From Mucilaginibacter sp. OK268 (GTDB lineage Bacteria > Bacteroidota > Bacteroidia > Sphingobacteriales > Sphingobacteriaceae): a DNA stretch of 64,000 bases. This document shows, in pieces, positions 9,284 through 17,436 of the stretch (position 1 is its first letter; each line of letters begins with the position of its first letter). The DNA is taken from contig NZ_FNJV01000008.1 in assembly GCF_900103125.1 (NCBI RefSeq), positions 124,001-188,000 of the forward strand. Direction: 5' to 3'. Under the pieces are notes generated by a model that made no database searches, was not told the origin of the DNA, and saw nothing but the letters and a program-made list of their open reading frames with translations. The position numbers were made by a program, and so were the translations under genes.

Positions 9284-9769
9284 TTACGGTTTAGCAAGGG
9301 CAATATCTATTTTCCCATCCTCCATACCTTCTATATTCTTGTCAGTAAATATGGTTTTGGAAGTTTTCTCCAGGGCAGTTAACAGATCTTCTGTACTACC
9401 TTTGGCATGAGCCACTAAAATAATAGAACCGGTACCGCTAAATTTCATTTTAGTGCTATCAACTCCGGCGCAAGCTTTTACATTAGTATTCAGCTTCCGG
9501 AGGTTTTCCATGGTGATACCTTTAATAGTAATAACCGTTTTATACCCCGAAAGCGCGTTAACAGGTGCGGGTGCAGCTGCATCAACTTTCTTTTTCTTTT
9601 TAAAGAACCCTAAAACTTTATCGCCGGTGCCACCGGCTCTGCCCGCGGTATTTGTCGCGTTATCGGCCTTGTTAAGTAAGTTATTTGCTTTGTCGATAAT
9701 ACTCTGTGCTTTCACTGTAGATATCCCTGTAAGTACAGTGAGCAAAATTAAAACGATAAGATTTTTCAT
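9284..9769 (-). CDS. Small exported protein of unknown function
   Basis: This is a 161-residue protein with a clear signal peptide (MKNLIVLILLTVLTGISTVKAQ). A short helical segment with Asn/Lys/Ala follows, then a basic patch FFKKKKK, an Ala/Pro linker and a compact alpha/beta C-terminal half in which the strands TVITIKG and GSIILVAHA are visible. I do not recognise the family. It is transcribed against both neighbours and is monocistronic. Its end is 112 bases from the end of the convergent hydrolase gene. The signal peptide and normal coding composition support it as a real gene. Confidence 0.75.
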   Translation of the reverse strand: MKNLIVLILLTVLTGISTVKAQSIIDKANNLLNKADNATNTAGRAGGTGDKVLGFFKKKKKVDAAAPAPVNALSGYKTVITIKGITMENLRKLNTNVKACAGVDSTKMKFSGTGSIILVAHAKGSTEDLLTALEKTSKTIFTDKNIEGMEDGKIDIALAKP

Positions 9770-10001
9770 GACGGATTGGTTTGGTTAATGCTTGTATAGA
9801 TTATTTGATAAATGCTGGTAAACTTTACATAGTTCCCTTAGATGTGTTGAGGTTATAGGGATATCTTACACATCATTAATTACTATACAAAACTATTTCA
9901 TAAATACATCAATGGAAATACCAGTATTTTTGGAATTATTTATACCAGTTTTTAGGTAGTTTTTAAAAACATTAACTTCACTTATAATAATTATTAACCG
10001 T

Positions 10002-10403
10002 ATGGCAACTATTTCAACCACGTATATTGGTGATTTAAAGACTGAAGCGATCCACCTGCAATCGGGTTCTAAATTGATTACCGACGCGCCGACTGATAAT
10101 CATGGAAAAGGGGAAGGCTTTTCGCCAACAGACTTGCTTGCCGAATCATTAGCCGGCTGTGTTTTAACAGTAATGGCTTTGGCTGCGCGCTCGCACGGTA
10201 TCAATATGGATAATACCAAATGCGATGTTTCCAAAGTTATGGCTGCCAACCCGCGCAGGGTAGCAGAGATCATCCTCGATTTTAAATTCCCAATGGACTA
10301 TACCGATCAGGAAAAAAAGATCCTCGAATTGGCAGCGGCAACCTGCCCTGTCTCTATAAGTCTGCACCCGGATCTTAAAAAAACTATCAATTTTGGATGG
10401 TAA
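10002..10403 (+). CDS. OsmC-family protein
   Basis: This 133-residue cytoplasmic protein has the two conserved cysteines of the OsmC/Ohr fold, in SLAGCVLTVMAL (about residue 50) and AATCPVSISLHP (about residue 113). OsmC proteins are dimeric thiol peroxidases that reduce organic hydroperoxides. This one belongs to the OsmC/YhfA side of the family rather than to Ohr, for which a separate gene lies at 15677. The start ATG is the first in frame. The methyltransferase gene begins 22 bases after its stop, suggesting co-transcription. Confidence 0.9.
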   Translation: MATISTTYIGDLKTEAIHLQSGSKLITDAPTDNHGKGEGFSPTDLLAESLAGCVLTVMALAARSHGINMDNTKCDVSKVMAANPRRVAEIILDFKFPMDYTDQEKKILELAAATCPVSISLHPDLKKTINFGW

Positions 10404-10425
10404 CACTATCGGTACACAATCAATA

Positions 10426-11319
10426 ATGGTTTTAGCAGAAATACAAGCCGACATACAAGCAATAGAACAAGACGAGGCGATCTACCAGGAAATCAATTTT
10501 AACAGCCGGGCAAATGCTATCGACTTTATTGATTTCCACATCCTTGACCGGATTGAAGGACTGCTGCAAAACCCGGAGCAGACAGAAGAATTAAATATAC
10601 TCCAACAATGCGCAGAAAAGGTAAAATCCGAGCTGGAAAAAATAGATAGCAACCTGTTTAAACAACTCCGGGAAAAGATCAGAACCGGCATGTATACCGG
10701 AGCATCTTTCAGAAAAGCTATTGATCAATATTTTGAACATGATGTTAGTCAGCCAGATAAGATCGGTTATGACAACCTGGATGATTTCATCAACGGGCTT
10801 TTATCTGACCAGGTCATTCCTGAAGCTACCATGGAGCGGGAACCCGAAATGGTATTTTATCAAAAAACACCCGCCAGAATAATATTCGAGATAGTGGAAC
10901 TTGCCGACTTAAGGCAGGAGGATGTCTTTTTTGATCTGGGATCGGGCTTGGGCCAGGTAGCCATCCTGGTGAATTTGATCAGCGGTGTAGAGGCTAAAGG
11001 AATTGAATATGAACCGGCTTACTGCAATTACGCTAATACATGTGCACGGCAGCTCAACTTATCCAACGTTGATTTTATCAATATAGACGCGCGGCAGGCA
11101 GACTATTCCCGTGGCACGGTATTCTTTTTGTATACACCTTTTGAAGGAGAGATCCTAAAAACCGTGCTGGAAATATTGCAAAAAGAACCCCGGAACAGGA
11201 CGATCAGGATTTTTACTTATGGCCCTTGTTCGGAAATGGTAGCTCAGCAGGATTGGCTCAGTTGTGTCCATGGCGAGGCGAATGATCCATATCAACTATG
11301 TGCGTTTAAAAGTTTGTAG
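10426..11319 (+). CDS. SAM-dependent methyltransferase, DOT1-like fold
   Basis: The start is placed at ATG 10426 (297 residues); a TTG at 10393 would overlap the OsmC gene. The first 140 residues are helical and charged, without a recognised domain. The catalytic half has the SAM-binding motif FFDLGSGLGQVAI (about 164-176), the acidic strand-2 end GIEYEP, and 'VDFINIDARQADY' (motif for adenine binding). The DLGSGLGQ loop resembles that of DOT1-type methyltransferases. The target (protein, RNA or small molecule) is unknown. It lies just behind an OsmC gene. Confidence 0.85.
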   Translation: MVLAEIQADIQAIEQDEAIYQEINFNSRANAIDFIDFHILDRIEGLLQNPEQTEELNILQQCAEKVKSELEKIDSNLFKQLREKIRTGMYTGASFRKAIDQYFEHDVSQPDKIGYDNLDDFINGLLSDQVIPEATMEREPEMVFYQKTPARIIFEIVELADLRQEDVFFDLGSGLGQVAILVNLISGVEAKGIEYEPAYCNYANTCARQLNLSNVDFINIDARQADYSRGTVFFLYTPFEGEILKTVLEILQKEPRNRTIRIFTYGPCSEMVAQQDWLSCVHGEANDPYQLCAFKSL

Positions 11320-11446
11320 ATATTCAGGGCTGCAATAGTCTGGTTGAAGATGTAAAATGTCTAACTCGGCCACAAACAGATAAGTAATTTTCTGCTTGGG
11401 TTGTAGCTTAGCACATAACCGGGATAATGTCGGCGATAATTTACTT

Positions 11447-11454
11447 TATCTTTG
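11447..11454 (+). promoter_or_regulatory. -7 promoter element (TATCTTTG) of the two-component operon
   Basis: TATCTTTG matches TAnnTTTG and is 41 bases before the kinase start codon. No good -33 TTG was found. Confidence 0.5.
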
Positions 11455-11495
11455 CCTTACGACCATTTGCATTCCCGTAAAACAATTGATTCTGA

Positions 11496-12518
11496 ATGAA
11501 AAATACAAACTTTAAAATATCTCCGAGGATCATATGGGCCAGTTCAATCTTTCTGGGTTTATTATCATCTGTCCCGCAAATTGCGGAGCGGCATTTTAAC
11601 CCGGCAGAAGCTACAGTAAACTCGGCAATTACCGGTTTATTTGCCCTGTTTGTATGGTATTATAATATATACACGCTGCGCGGAAACCCGGTTACCAATC
11701 GTTCAAACAGAAGTTTCTCTTATTACCGGCTCATGAGCAGTCTATTGATCGGTATTGGAGTCATGCTGGCTTTAGCATCGATACAGCAATTAATTTTATC
11801 GCACATCAATTTCGGACCGGTAATGTTGATGGTTGAGGTGCGGGGTATACTCATTAACCTGGTTTTTTACATGTTCATACACCTCATGTATCAAAACTAC
11901 AAAAACCAGCAGGTTAGTATCGAACTGGAGCGCACCAAATCCGACAACCTGGGAGCGCAATACGAATTATTGAAACAACAAATTAATCCCCATTTCCTAT
12001 TCAACAGCCTAAATACGTTGAAGGCTATGGTAGAAACTCATGATAAAAATTCGGTAGATTTTATTCTGAAACTGTCCAATTTTTATCGATTTACACTGGA
12101 AAGCCGCAAGTTGGATCTGATCCATCTATCAGAAGAACTGGAAATAGTGGAAGCTTATAATTTTTTATTAAAGGCCCGGTTTGAAGATGGGTTTACTTTT
12201 ACTAATACCATCAGCGAAAAATACTTTGGCACCCTCATTCCTCCGTTTACGTTACAACTGCTGATAGAAAACTGTATCAAGCATAATGTGGTATCATTGG
12301 AGCGCCCACTGCATATTCAACTTTATGAGGAAAATGATAGCTTAGTGATGGAAAATCAGATGCAGCCGAAAAGAAATGAGGAATCATCATTGGGCGTAGG
12401 GCTAAAAAACATCAGCCTGCGTTACAGCCATCTGTTAGACAAAAAGATCGAGATCATTAATGACAATAAAATATTCAAAATAAAACTCCCGGTAATACAT
12501 GAACATTATCATCATTGA
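11496..12518 (+). CDS. LytS/YehU-type sensor histidine kinase
   Basis: This 340-residue membrane kinase has about four N-terminal transmembrane helices (near residues 12-28, 42-60, 80-102 and 110-130) and no separate sensor domain. It then has a short coiled coil and the His_kinase (PF06580) box QQINPHFLFNSLNTLK with the phospho-accepting His166. The ATPase part carries an N-box IENCIKHN and a G-box SLGVGLKNIS. The stimulus is unknown and may be sensed in the membrane. The gene overlaps the response-regulator gene by 20 bases, so translation of the pair is probably coupled. Confidence 0.93.
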   Translation: MKNTNFKISPRIIWASSIFLGLLSSVPQIAERHFNPAEATVNSAITGLFALFVWYYNIYTLRGNPVTNRSNRSFSYYRLMSSLLIGIGVMLALASIQQLILSHINFGPVMLMVEVRGILINLVFYMFIHLMYQNYKNQQVSIELERTKSDNLGAQYELLKQQINPHFLFNSLNTLKAMVETHDKNSVDFILKLSNFYRFTLESRKLDLIHLSEELEIVEAYNFLLKARFEDGFTFTNTISEKYFGTLIPPFTLQLLIENCIKHNVVSLERPLHIQLYEENDSLVMENQMQPKRNEESSLGVGLKNISLRYSHLLDKKIEIINDNKIFKIKLPVIHEHYHH

Positions 12519-13260
12519 AGACGAATTAAAAGCGGCCCGGTCATTGGAAAACATGATAGCCGAGGTTAGGCCGCAGGCAAAAGTGATAGCACAACTGCAG
12601 AGCATCGAAAGCTCCATAAACTACCTGACTGAAAACAAGCAGCCCGACCTGATATTCATGGACATCCAGCTTTCTGATGGCCTTTGTTTTGAAATTTTCA
12701 AATCCGTTAAGATCACTTGCCCAATCATTTTTTGTACCGCGTTTGATGAGTATTCGCTGGAAGCATTTAAGGCCAATAGCGTAGATTATGTGCTGAAGCC
12801 CTTTTCAAAAACCGATATCACCGATGCTTTTAAAAAGGTTGATGAGCTTAAAAACTTTTTCCAGCAGAGTATTATGCCCGATCTGGGTAACCTGTTATCA
12901 CAAATTGCACCACCGGCTGGCAAAAAGAGTTTCCTGGTATTTAAGCACAACAAATACACCACCGTATCTACCGATAGCATCGCTTTCTTTTATATCCGGA
13001 ATGAGGCTACATCCATCATGTGTTTTGATCAGCAGGAGTACTCTTTAAGTCAATCGCTTGACCAGGTGATCAGCTTATTATCACCCGTGCAATTCTTCAG
13101 GCTAAACAGGCAGTATATCGTAAATTTTAACGCGATAAAAGAGGTGGAGCACTACTTTATGCGTAAGTTATTTGTAAAACTCACTATCCCTACACCCGAG
13201 AAATTGTTGATTAATAAAGAGAAAGCCCCTGTTTTTTTAAACTGGCTCGAGAACAGGTAA
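12499..13260 (+). CDS. LytTR-family response regulator
   Basis: This is a 253-residue partner of the overlapping kinase. The N-terminal receiver domain has the acidic pocket ED at residues 7-8, the phosphorylation site Asp55 in FMDIQLSDG, and Lys100 in VLKPF. The C-terminal half (about 145-250) is a LytTR DNA-binding domain, recognised by SFLVFKHNKY, the 'YIRNEATSIMCFDQQEY' strand pair and FFRLNRQYIVN. LytTR regulators bind direct repeats and often control cell-surface or export genes. The DUF1223 gene downstream is a possible target, but a gap of 136 bases separates them. Confidence 0.95.
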   Translation: MNIIIIEDELKAARSLENMIAEVRPQAKVIAQLQSIESSINYLTENKQPDLIFMDIQLSDGLCFEIFKSVKITCPIIFCTAFDEYSLEAFKANSVDYVLKPFSKTDITDAFKKVDELKNFFQQSIMPDLGNLLSQIAPPAGKKSFLVFKHNKYTTVSTDSIAFFYIRNEATSIMCFDQQEYSLSQSLDQVISLLSPVQFFRLNRQYIVNFNAIKEVEHYFMRKLFVKLTIPTPEKLLINKEKAPVFLNWLENR

Positions 13261-13396
13261 ACTACACCGGTAAGCCCAATATTTTGGAGTTCATAAATGT
13301 CCGGTCGGACCGGGATTATGACTAACTGAGCCTTTTTGCACTAAATAAGCAACTGTTAGGAGAATACTTTTGAGGTAATTAAAAAAATCAGAAGAT

Positions 13397-14209
13397 ATGA
13401 AAACTCTCAAAATTTTAACTTTTTGCGCGGGTGCGATAGCATCCTTATTGATAGTGACCGTTTTGATCGATCCATCAACGGCATCTCCTAAAAAAGACAC
13501 CCCCCCGGTTACCGGAAAAGGATTTGCTTTGCTGGAACTGTTTACATCCGAAGGCTGCTCAAGCTGTCCGGCAGCCGATGATCTGTTGGCCAAAATTCAA
13601 AAAGAATCAAAAGACAAACCCGTTTATGTACTGGCCTATCATGTTGATTACTGGAACCGCCTGGGCTGGAAAGATGTGTTCAGCAACGCTGAATTTTCAA
13701 AAAGACAGGTTGCTTACGGCCAATGGCTCAATAACCCTCAAATTTACACCCCACAGGTTGTGATCAATGGTAAAGCCGAATGTATAGGATCGGACGAGCC
13801 GGCTCTTCGCAATGCTATTTCCGGGGCATTGGCAGGCACAGCTTCGGCAGGCGTTGCCTTACAGGTTCAGCAGGATAAAGATAAGCTGGCTATCAACTAC
13901 CAGGTAACCAGCGGTTCGGCAACAGACAATCTATTGATAGCTCTTGTACAAAAGTCGGCTATCAGTAAAGTGGCAGCCGGCGAAAACAGTGGCCGGACCT
14001 TAGCACATGCACAGATAGTACGCCAGCTGCAAACCGTCAACTTAAATTCAGATAAAAAAGGGACAAGCACTATTAAAGCTCCTCTGGGTTTTAACCCACA
14101 AAACTGGGAGGTAGTTGGCTTTATCCAAAATACAACTACCGGTGAAGTTTTATCTGCAACCCGGGCCAACCTGAACGGCAATACCAACGTTAAAAGTAAT
14201 ATATTATGA
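13397..14209 (+). CDS. DUF1223 (thioredoxin-like) exported protein
   Basis: This 270-residue protein has an N-terminal membrane/signal segment (about residues 5-28). A thioredoxin-like domain starts at FALLELFTSEGCSSCPAADDLL (about 46-67) with the CSSC pair, and continues with VYVLAYHVDYWNRLGW and IYTPQVVINGKAECIGSDE, all hallmarks of DUF1223. The fold suggests a periplasmic disulphide-related role, but no activity is established for the family. The stop codon overlaps the start of a short following gene by 4 bases (ATGA). Confidence 0.9.
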   Translation: MKTLKILTFCAGAIASLLIVTVLIDPSTASPKKDTPPVTGKGFALLELFTSEGCSSCPAADDLLAKIQKESKDKPVYVLAYHVDYWNRLGWKDVFSNAEFSKRQVAYGQWLNNPQIYTPQVVINGKAECIGSDEPALRNAISGALAGTASAGVALQVQQDKDKLAINYQVTSGSATDNLLIALVQKSAISKVAAGENSGRTLAHAQIVRQLQTVNLNSDKKGTSTIKAPLGFNPQNWEVVGFIQNTTTGEVLSATRANLNGNTNVKSNIL

Positions 14210-14394
14210 ACAGCACAGGAAAGTATAGACAAAGTAGATTATTAATCTCTATCATATCGTTATTTTCTATGTCGTTCCTCACCAGGGCACCATTTGAAAA
14301 TAACCCGCAGGATTGTGCTATGATCAGCATTGCAGGAAAAAAGAGTAAAAGCAATCAGCCAACCGATGAGGATACTATGCGACTATCCGTATAA
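14206..14394 (+). CDS. Small ORF (62 residues) coupled to the DUF1223 gene
   Basis: The start ATG overlaps the DUF1223 stop (ATGA), the usual sign of coupled translation. The product has a basic N-terminus and one hydrophobic stretch (LLISIISLFSMSFL) that could be a signal or membrane segment. A short polar tail follows. I do not recognise it. The ATGA overlap and the hairpin just after its stop support it; its shortness and lack of family leave real doubt. Confidence 0.45.
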   Translation: MNSTGKYRQSRLLISIISLFSMSFLTRAPFENNPQDCAMISIAGKKSKSNQPTDEDTMRLSV

Positions 14395-14400
14395 GCAAGC

Positions 14401-14429
14401 CATCCCAGCTCTTCAAAAGAGAGTTGGGA
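14401..14429 (+). terminator. Probable hairpin after the DUF1223 operon
   Basis: An imperfect stem (ATCCCAGCTCTT paired with AAGAGAGTTGGGAT) is followed by a TATTATAT stretch, not a clean T run. It is a weak terminator or RNA-stabilising hairpin. Confidence 0.5.
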
Positions 14430-14464
14430 TTATTATATAAACAGTACAGTAAAATATCTCATTC

Positions 14465-14896
14465 ATGAAAAAACTACTTTTATTAATAGTAGCATCGTTT
14501 CTGAGTATCGGTGCGTATGCCCAAACATCATATGGTTCTGCCAGGGAATTGAAGTGCACAGAAGAGGCTGTGTCATTCAGCACTAATATACGGGGCGGCT
14601 GGCACCTCTATTCACCTCATATGGGTTATGCAGACATGCTTAAATCCACGCCTAATTTCGCCTCTTCAAATCTCTATACCATCAAAAACAATATCCCGGA
14701 ACTGCCCTTTCCTCCCAATTTCGAAAAAGCATTTAATCCTGGCACCGGGGATACCTCCAAACCCAATCTGTTCCTTCAAAAAATGATGCAAGGCCCGCTT
14801 CAGGTAGGCGAAATTATGAGCAAACACGCTTATATCATTTACGATTACAGCCGGTTTTTGCCACAGGCAAGCGCCGGGATCATTACTTTAAATTAA
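14465..14896 (+). CDS. Small exported protein of unknown function
   Basis: This 143-residue protein has a strong signal peptide (MKKLLLLIVASFLSIGAYAQ). The mature part of about 123 residues contains one Cys, several Gly/Trp/His/Tyr residues in a SFSTNIRGGWHLYSPHMGY segment and no obvious repeat. I do not recognise a family. It lies 68 bases after a hairpin and 24 bases before the UPF0173 gene, so it may be co-transcribed with the latter. Confidence 0.65.
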   Translation: MKKLLLLIVASFLSIGAYAQTSYGSARELKCTEEAVSFSTNIRGGWHLYSPHMGYADMLKSTPNFASSNLYTIKNNIPELPFPPNFEKAFNPGTGDTSKPNLFLQKMMQGPLQVGEIMSKHAYIIYDYSRFLPQASAGIITLN

Positions 14897-14920
14897 TTAT
14901 CATTATATAAAAAACACCCC

Positions 14921-15601
14921 ATGAAAATTACGTATTACGGCCACTCCTGCTTCTCGGTAGTTGCTGGTGGCAAACACATTTTATTTGATCCCTTTATTAC
15001 AGGAAATGAATTAGCGAAAGACATCGATATTGATACCATACCGGCAGATTACATATTTGTATCACACGGACATTTTGACCACATGCTTGATGTGGTAGCT
15101 ATTGCCAACCGCACGGGAGCTATGGTGGTAGGCATTTGGGAGCTGTACTCTTATTTTAGCAAACAGGGGGTAAAGAATGTACACCCTTTAAATCCGGGTG
15201 GCAAAGTTGCTTTTGATTTTGGTACCGCAAAATCAGTTATCGCTCAGCACTCCAGCAGTTTGCCCGATGGAACTTATGCCGGTGTAGCCTGCGGATTTGT
15301 TTTAAAAACCGCAGAAAGTAATTTTTATTACAGCGGTGATACCGGTCTTACTTTAGATATGACACTGATCCCTAAATGGGCTGATATCGATTTCGCCGTT
15401 TTCCCGATAGGGGATGCATTAACCATGGGTATAGAAGAAGCCATTGAAGCCGCTCAATTTGTTAAAACCAATAAAGTATTAGGCGTTCATTACGATACAT
15501 TCGGCTTTATTAAGATCGATAAAGCCGGTGCCATTAAGCAATTTAAAACAGCAGGCATAGAGCTACATCTGCCAGCAATAGGTGAAAGCATTGATATTTA
15601 A
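14921..15601 (+). CDS. UPF0173-type metal-dependent hydrolase (metallo-beta-lactamase fold)
   Basis: This 226-residue cytoplasmic protein begins MKITYYGHSCF, the standard start of the UPF0173/YtkL family. The metal-binding motif is SHGHFDHMLD (about residues 50-59). A second His (QHSSS, about 108), an Asp in the YYSGDTGLT motif (about 141) and a final His (GVHYDTF, about 189) complete the metallo-beta-lactamase set. The substrate is unknown for the family. It is the last gene before a strong bidirectional terminator. Confidence 0.92.
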   Translation: MKITYYGHSCFSVVAGGKHILFDPFITGNELAKDIDIDTIPADYIFVSHGHFDHMLDVVAIANRTGAMVVGIWELYSYFSKQGVKNVHPLNPGGKVAFDFGTAKSVIAQHSSSLPDGTYAGVACGFVLKTAESNFYYSGDTGLTLDMTLIPKWADIDFAVFPIGDALTMGIEEAIEAAQFVKTNKVLGVHYDTFGFIKIDKAGAIKQFKTAGIELHLPAIGESIDI

Positions 15602-15622
15602 ATAGAGTCGAAATTTACCCAT

Positions 15623-15662
15623 AAAAAAGCCTGCCCGATTATCTCGGGCAGGCTTTTTTTTA
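15623..15662. terminator. Bidirectional terminator between UPF0173 gene and ohr
   Basis: A long perfect stem (AAAAAAGCCTGCCCGA / TCGGGCAGGCTTTTTT) has A and T runs on both sides. It sits between the ends of two convergent genes and can serve both. Confidence 0.93.
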
Positions 15663-15676
15663 TTTAGAAAGGGGTA

Positions 15677-16153
15677 TTAAACGAGATTGATCACCACGTT
15701 GATATTGCCTTTTGTTAGTTTGGAATACGGACAAGTTTGGTGAGCGGCCTCTATCAAAGCTTGTGCTACTTCACGATCCAAACCGGGCAGGCTTACATTA
15801 AGACGGGCTTGTAAAAAGTAAGCTCCAGAAGTAATTCCCAGATCCACTTCTGCATCAATTGCTGATTCCGTTGGAAGTGTTACTCTCATTTTGGCAGCTG
15901 CAATACCCATTGCGCCTTCAAAACATGCTGACCAGCCAGCTGCGAATAACTGCTCTGGATTAGTACCCGGAGCCGATGTACCGGGAGTAGCATGCCTGAT
16001 ATCTAAACGGCCATCATTGCTGCGGGAGAAACCTTCGCGGGCACCTGTGGTACGCACTTTGGCGGTATATAATACTTTTTCGATTTTGTTATCGGTAATA
16101 TCTTCGATGATTTTGATTGAATTCACTGGTGAATCTATTTTATTGGTTTCCAT
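15677..16153 (-). CDS. ohr: Organic hydroperoxide resistance protein, Ohr subfamily
   Basis: This 158-residue peroxidase has two redox cysteines, in AAGWSACFEGAMG (about residue 81) and AHQTCPYSKLT (about residue 144), in the Ohr arrangement. The core from VLYTAKVRTTGAREG is standard; the first 25 residues are an extra N-terminal stretch compared with most Ohr proteins. Ohr detoxifies organic and fatty-acid peroxides in the cytoplasm. Its upstream region (16192-16280) shares three sequence blocks at identical spacing with the region before the EHN epoxide hydrolase gene, which suggests a common regulator. No OhrR gene is seen in the window. Confidence 0.93.
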   Translation of the reverse strand: METNKIDSPVNSIKIIEDITDNKIEKVLYTAKVRTTGAREGFSRSNDGRLDIRHATPGTSAPGTNPEQLFAAGWSACFEGAMGIAAAKMRVTLPTESAIDAEVDLGITSGAYFLQARLNVSLPGLDREVAQALIEAAHQTCPYSKLTKGNINVVINLV

Positions 16154-16191
16154 TGTTTTGTTTTTTTAAATTGTTGTTTGTTATTGTTGCT

Positions 16192-16280
16192 CAAATATAC
16201 CCTCATATCGGGCGGTGTCCTATCAGTAAATACAGCAAGTGGACAACGGGCATGCTGAATCAGACATTTTTAAGCCCGAA
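16192..16280 (-). promoter_or_regulatory. Promoter of ohr with conserved upstream blocks
   Basis: On the minus strand the order is TTCGGGCTTAAAAATG (16280-16265), 19 bases, TGTCCACTT (16245-16237), 37 bases, then the -7 box TATATTTG (16199-16192). The same three blocks with the same 19- and 37-base gaps precede the gene at 17437. There is no TTG at the -33 position, consistent with activator dependence. Confidence 0.75.
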
Positions 16281-16291
16281 TATTTCATGGC

Positions 16292-17350
16292 TTATTTAGT
16301 ATAACTATCTACTTCAATGATCGCGTCGACAAAAGCCTTTGGAGCCTCCTGCGGCAGGTTATGCCCTACACCACCGGTGATAGTATGGTGCGCATATTTA
16401 CCAGAAAATTTGTTACGATAAGATGCAGATTCCGCATGCGGCGCACCGTTGGCATCGCCTTCAAGGGTTATGGTTGGCACAGTTATAACAGGGCTTTTTG
16501 CCAGTTGTTTCTCCAGGTCATCATATTTGGTTTCGCCCTCGGCCAGACCCAGTCTCCAACGGTAATTATGGATCACAATGCTCACATAATCTGGATTTTC
16601 AAAGGAAGCCGCGCTGCGGTTTAAGGTAACTTCGTCGAAATTCCATTTTGGTGATGCGGTTTCCCAGATCAATTTCGCGAAGTCACGACGATATTTGTCA
16701 TAACCCTCACGACCGCGTTCTGTGGCGAAGTAATATTGATACCACCAGCTGTATTCGGCTTTTGGCGGCAGGGGATGCTGGCTGGCCTCCAGGTTGGTCA
16801 TGAGGTAACCGCTCACCGAAACCAGGGCCTCACATCTTTCCGGCCACAGGGCCGCGATGATGCAGGCTGTCCGTCCACCCCAGTCGTAACCGGCGAATAT
16901 GGCTTTTTTGATCTGAAGCGCGTCCATCAAAGCGATGATGTCTAAAGCGACAGCAGACTGCTGGCCGTTCCTGGGTGTATTGTCCGAAAGAAAACGGGTA
17001 GTGCCATGGCCACGCAAATGCGGAATAATTACCCGGTAACCTGCCGATACCAGCAAAGGAGCCACATCAACAAAACTATTGATATCATAAGGCCAGCCAT
17101 GCAGCAGGACAACAACTTTACCGTTGGCAGGCCCTACTTCAACATATCCTATATCCAGTACGCCAGCTTTAATTTGTTTGATGTTATCAAATGCCTTATT
17201 TGCACTGGGTTTAAATGGTGTTTTACCTGTTGAGTTTACTTTTTCAGATTGTGCTTTTGCCGGGCTGAATATTCCGAGTTGAGTAGCTGCGATAGTGATT
17301 GCCGCTGTACTTAAAAAGCGACGGCGACCATATTGTGTTTCGTTTGACAT
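16292..17350 (-). CDS. Tat-exported alpha/beta hydrolase, epoxide-hydrolase/haloalkane-dehalogenase-like
   Basis: This 352-residue protein has a twin-arginine signal (YGRRRFLSTAAITIAATQLG, residues 7-26), so it should be exported folded to the periplasm. The hydrolase motifs are VVLLHGWPYD (about 80-89), RGHGTTRF, and the nucleophile elbow FAGYDWGGR in which Asp replaces Ser. This is the arrangement of epoxide hydrolases and haloalkane dehalogenases. The catalytic His is in GVGHNLPQEAP near the C-terminus. The substrate is unknown. It follows the EHN-type gene on the same strand, with a perfect hairpin in the 86-base gap. Confidence 0.88.
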   Translation of the reverse strand: MSNETQYGRRRFLSTAAITIAATQLGIFSPAKAQSEKVNSTGKTPFKPSANKAFDNIKQIKAGVLDIGYVEVGPANGKVVVLLHGWPYDINSFVDVAPLLVSAGYRVIIPHLRGHGTTRFLSDNTPRNGQQSAVALDIIALMDALQIKKAIFAGYDWGGRTACIIAALWPERCEALVSVSGYLMTNLEASQHPLPPKAEYSWWYQYYFATERGREGYDKYRRDFAKLIWETASPKWNFDEVTLNRSAASFENPDYVSIVIHNYRWRLGLAEGETKYDDLEKQLAKSPVITVPTITLEGDANGAPHAESASYRNKFSGKYAHHTITGGVGHNLPQEAPKAFVDAIIEVDSYTK

Positions 17351-17393
17351 CTTAATTTCTCCTTTTATTTAATGCGTTTGCTGTTTGTTTTAA

Positions 17394-17416
17394 TACACCG
17401 GCCTATGGCCGGTGTA
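17394..17416 (-). terminator. Perfect hairpin between the two hydrolase genes
   Basis: TACACCGGCC-TAT-GGCCGGTGTA forms a 10-bp perfect stem with a 3-base loop. The following bases on the minus strand are TTAAAAC, not a long T run, so it may attenuate rather than end transcription from 17437. Confidence 0.6.
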
Positions 17417-17436
17417 TAGCTTATATAAGATCAATT

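Noticed and set aside
13291..13593. 100-residue minus-strand frame over the DUF1223 start
   Set aside because: It is antisense to a well-supported exported protein gene and lacks a start context or family.
14465..14896. Exported 143-residue protein as a lipoprotein
   Set aside because: The signal peptide ends in AYAQ with no Cys at the cleavage site.
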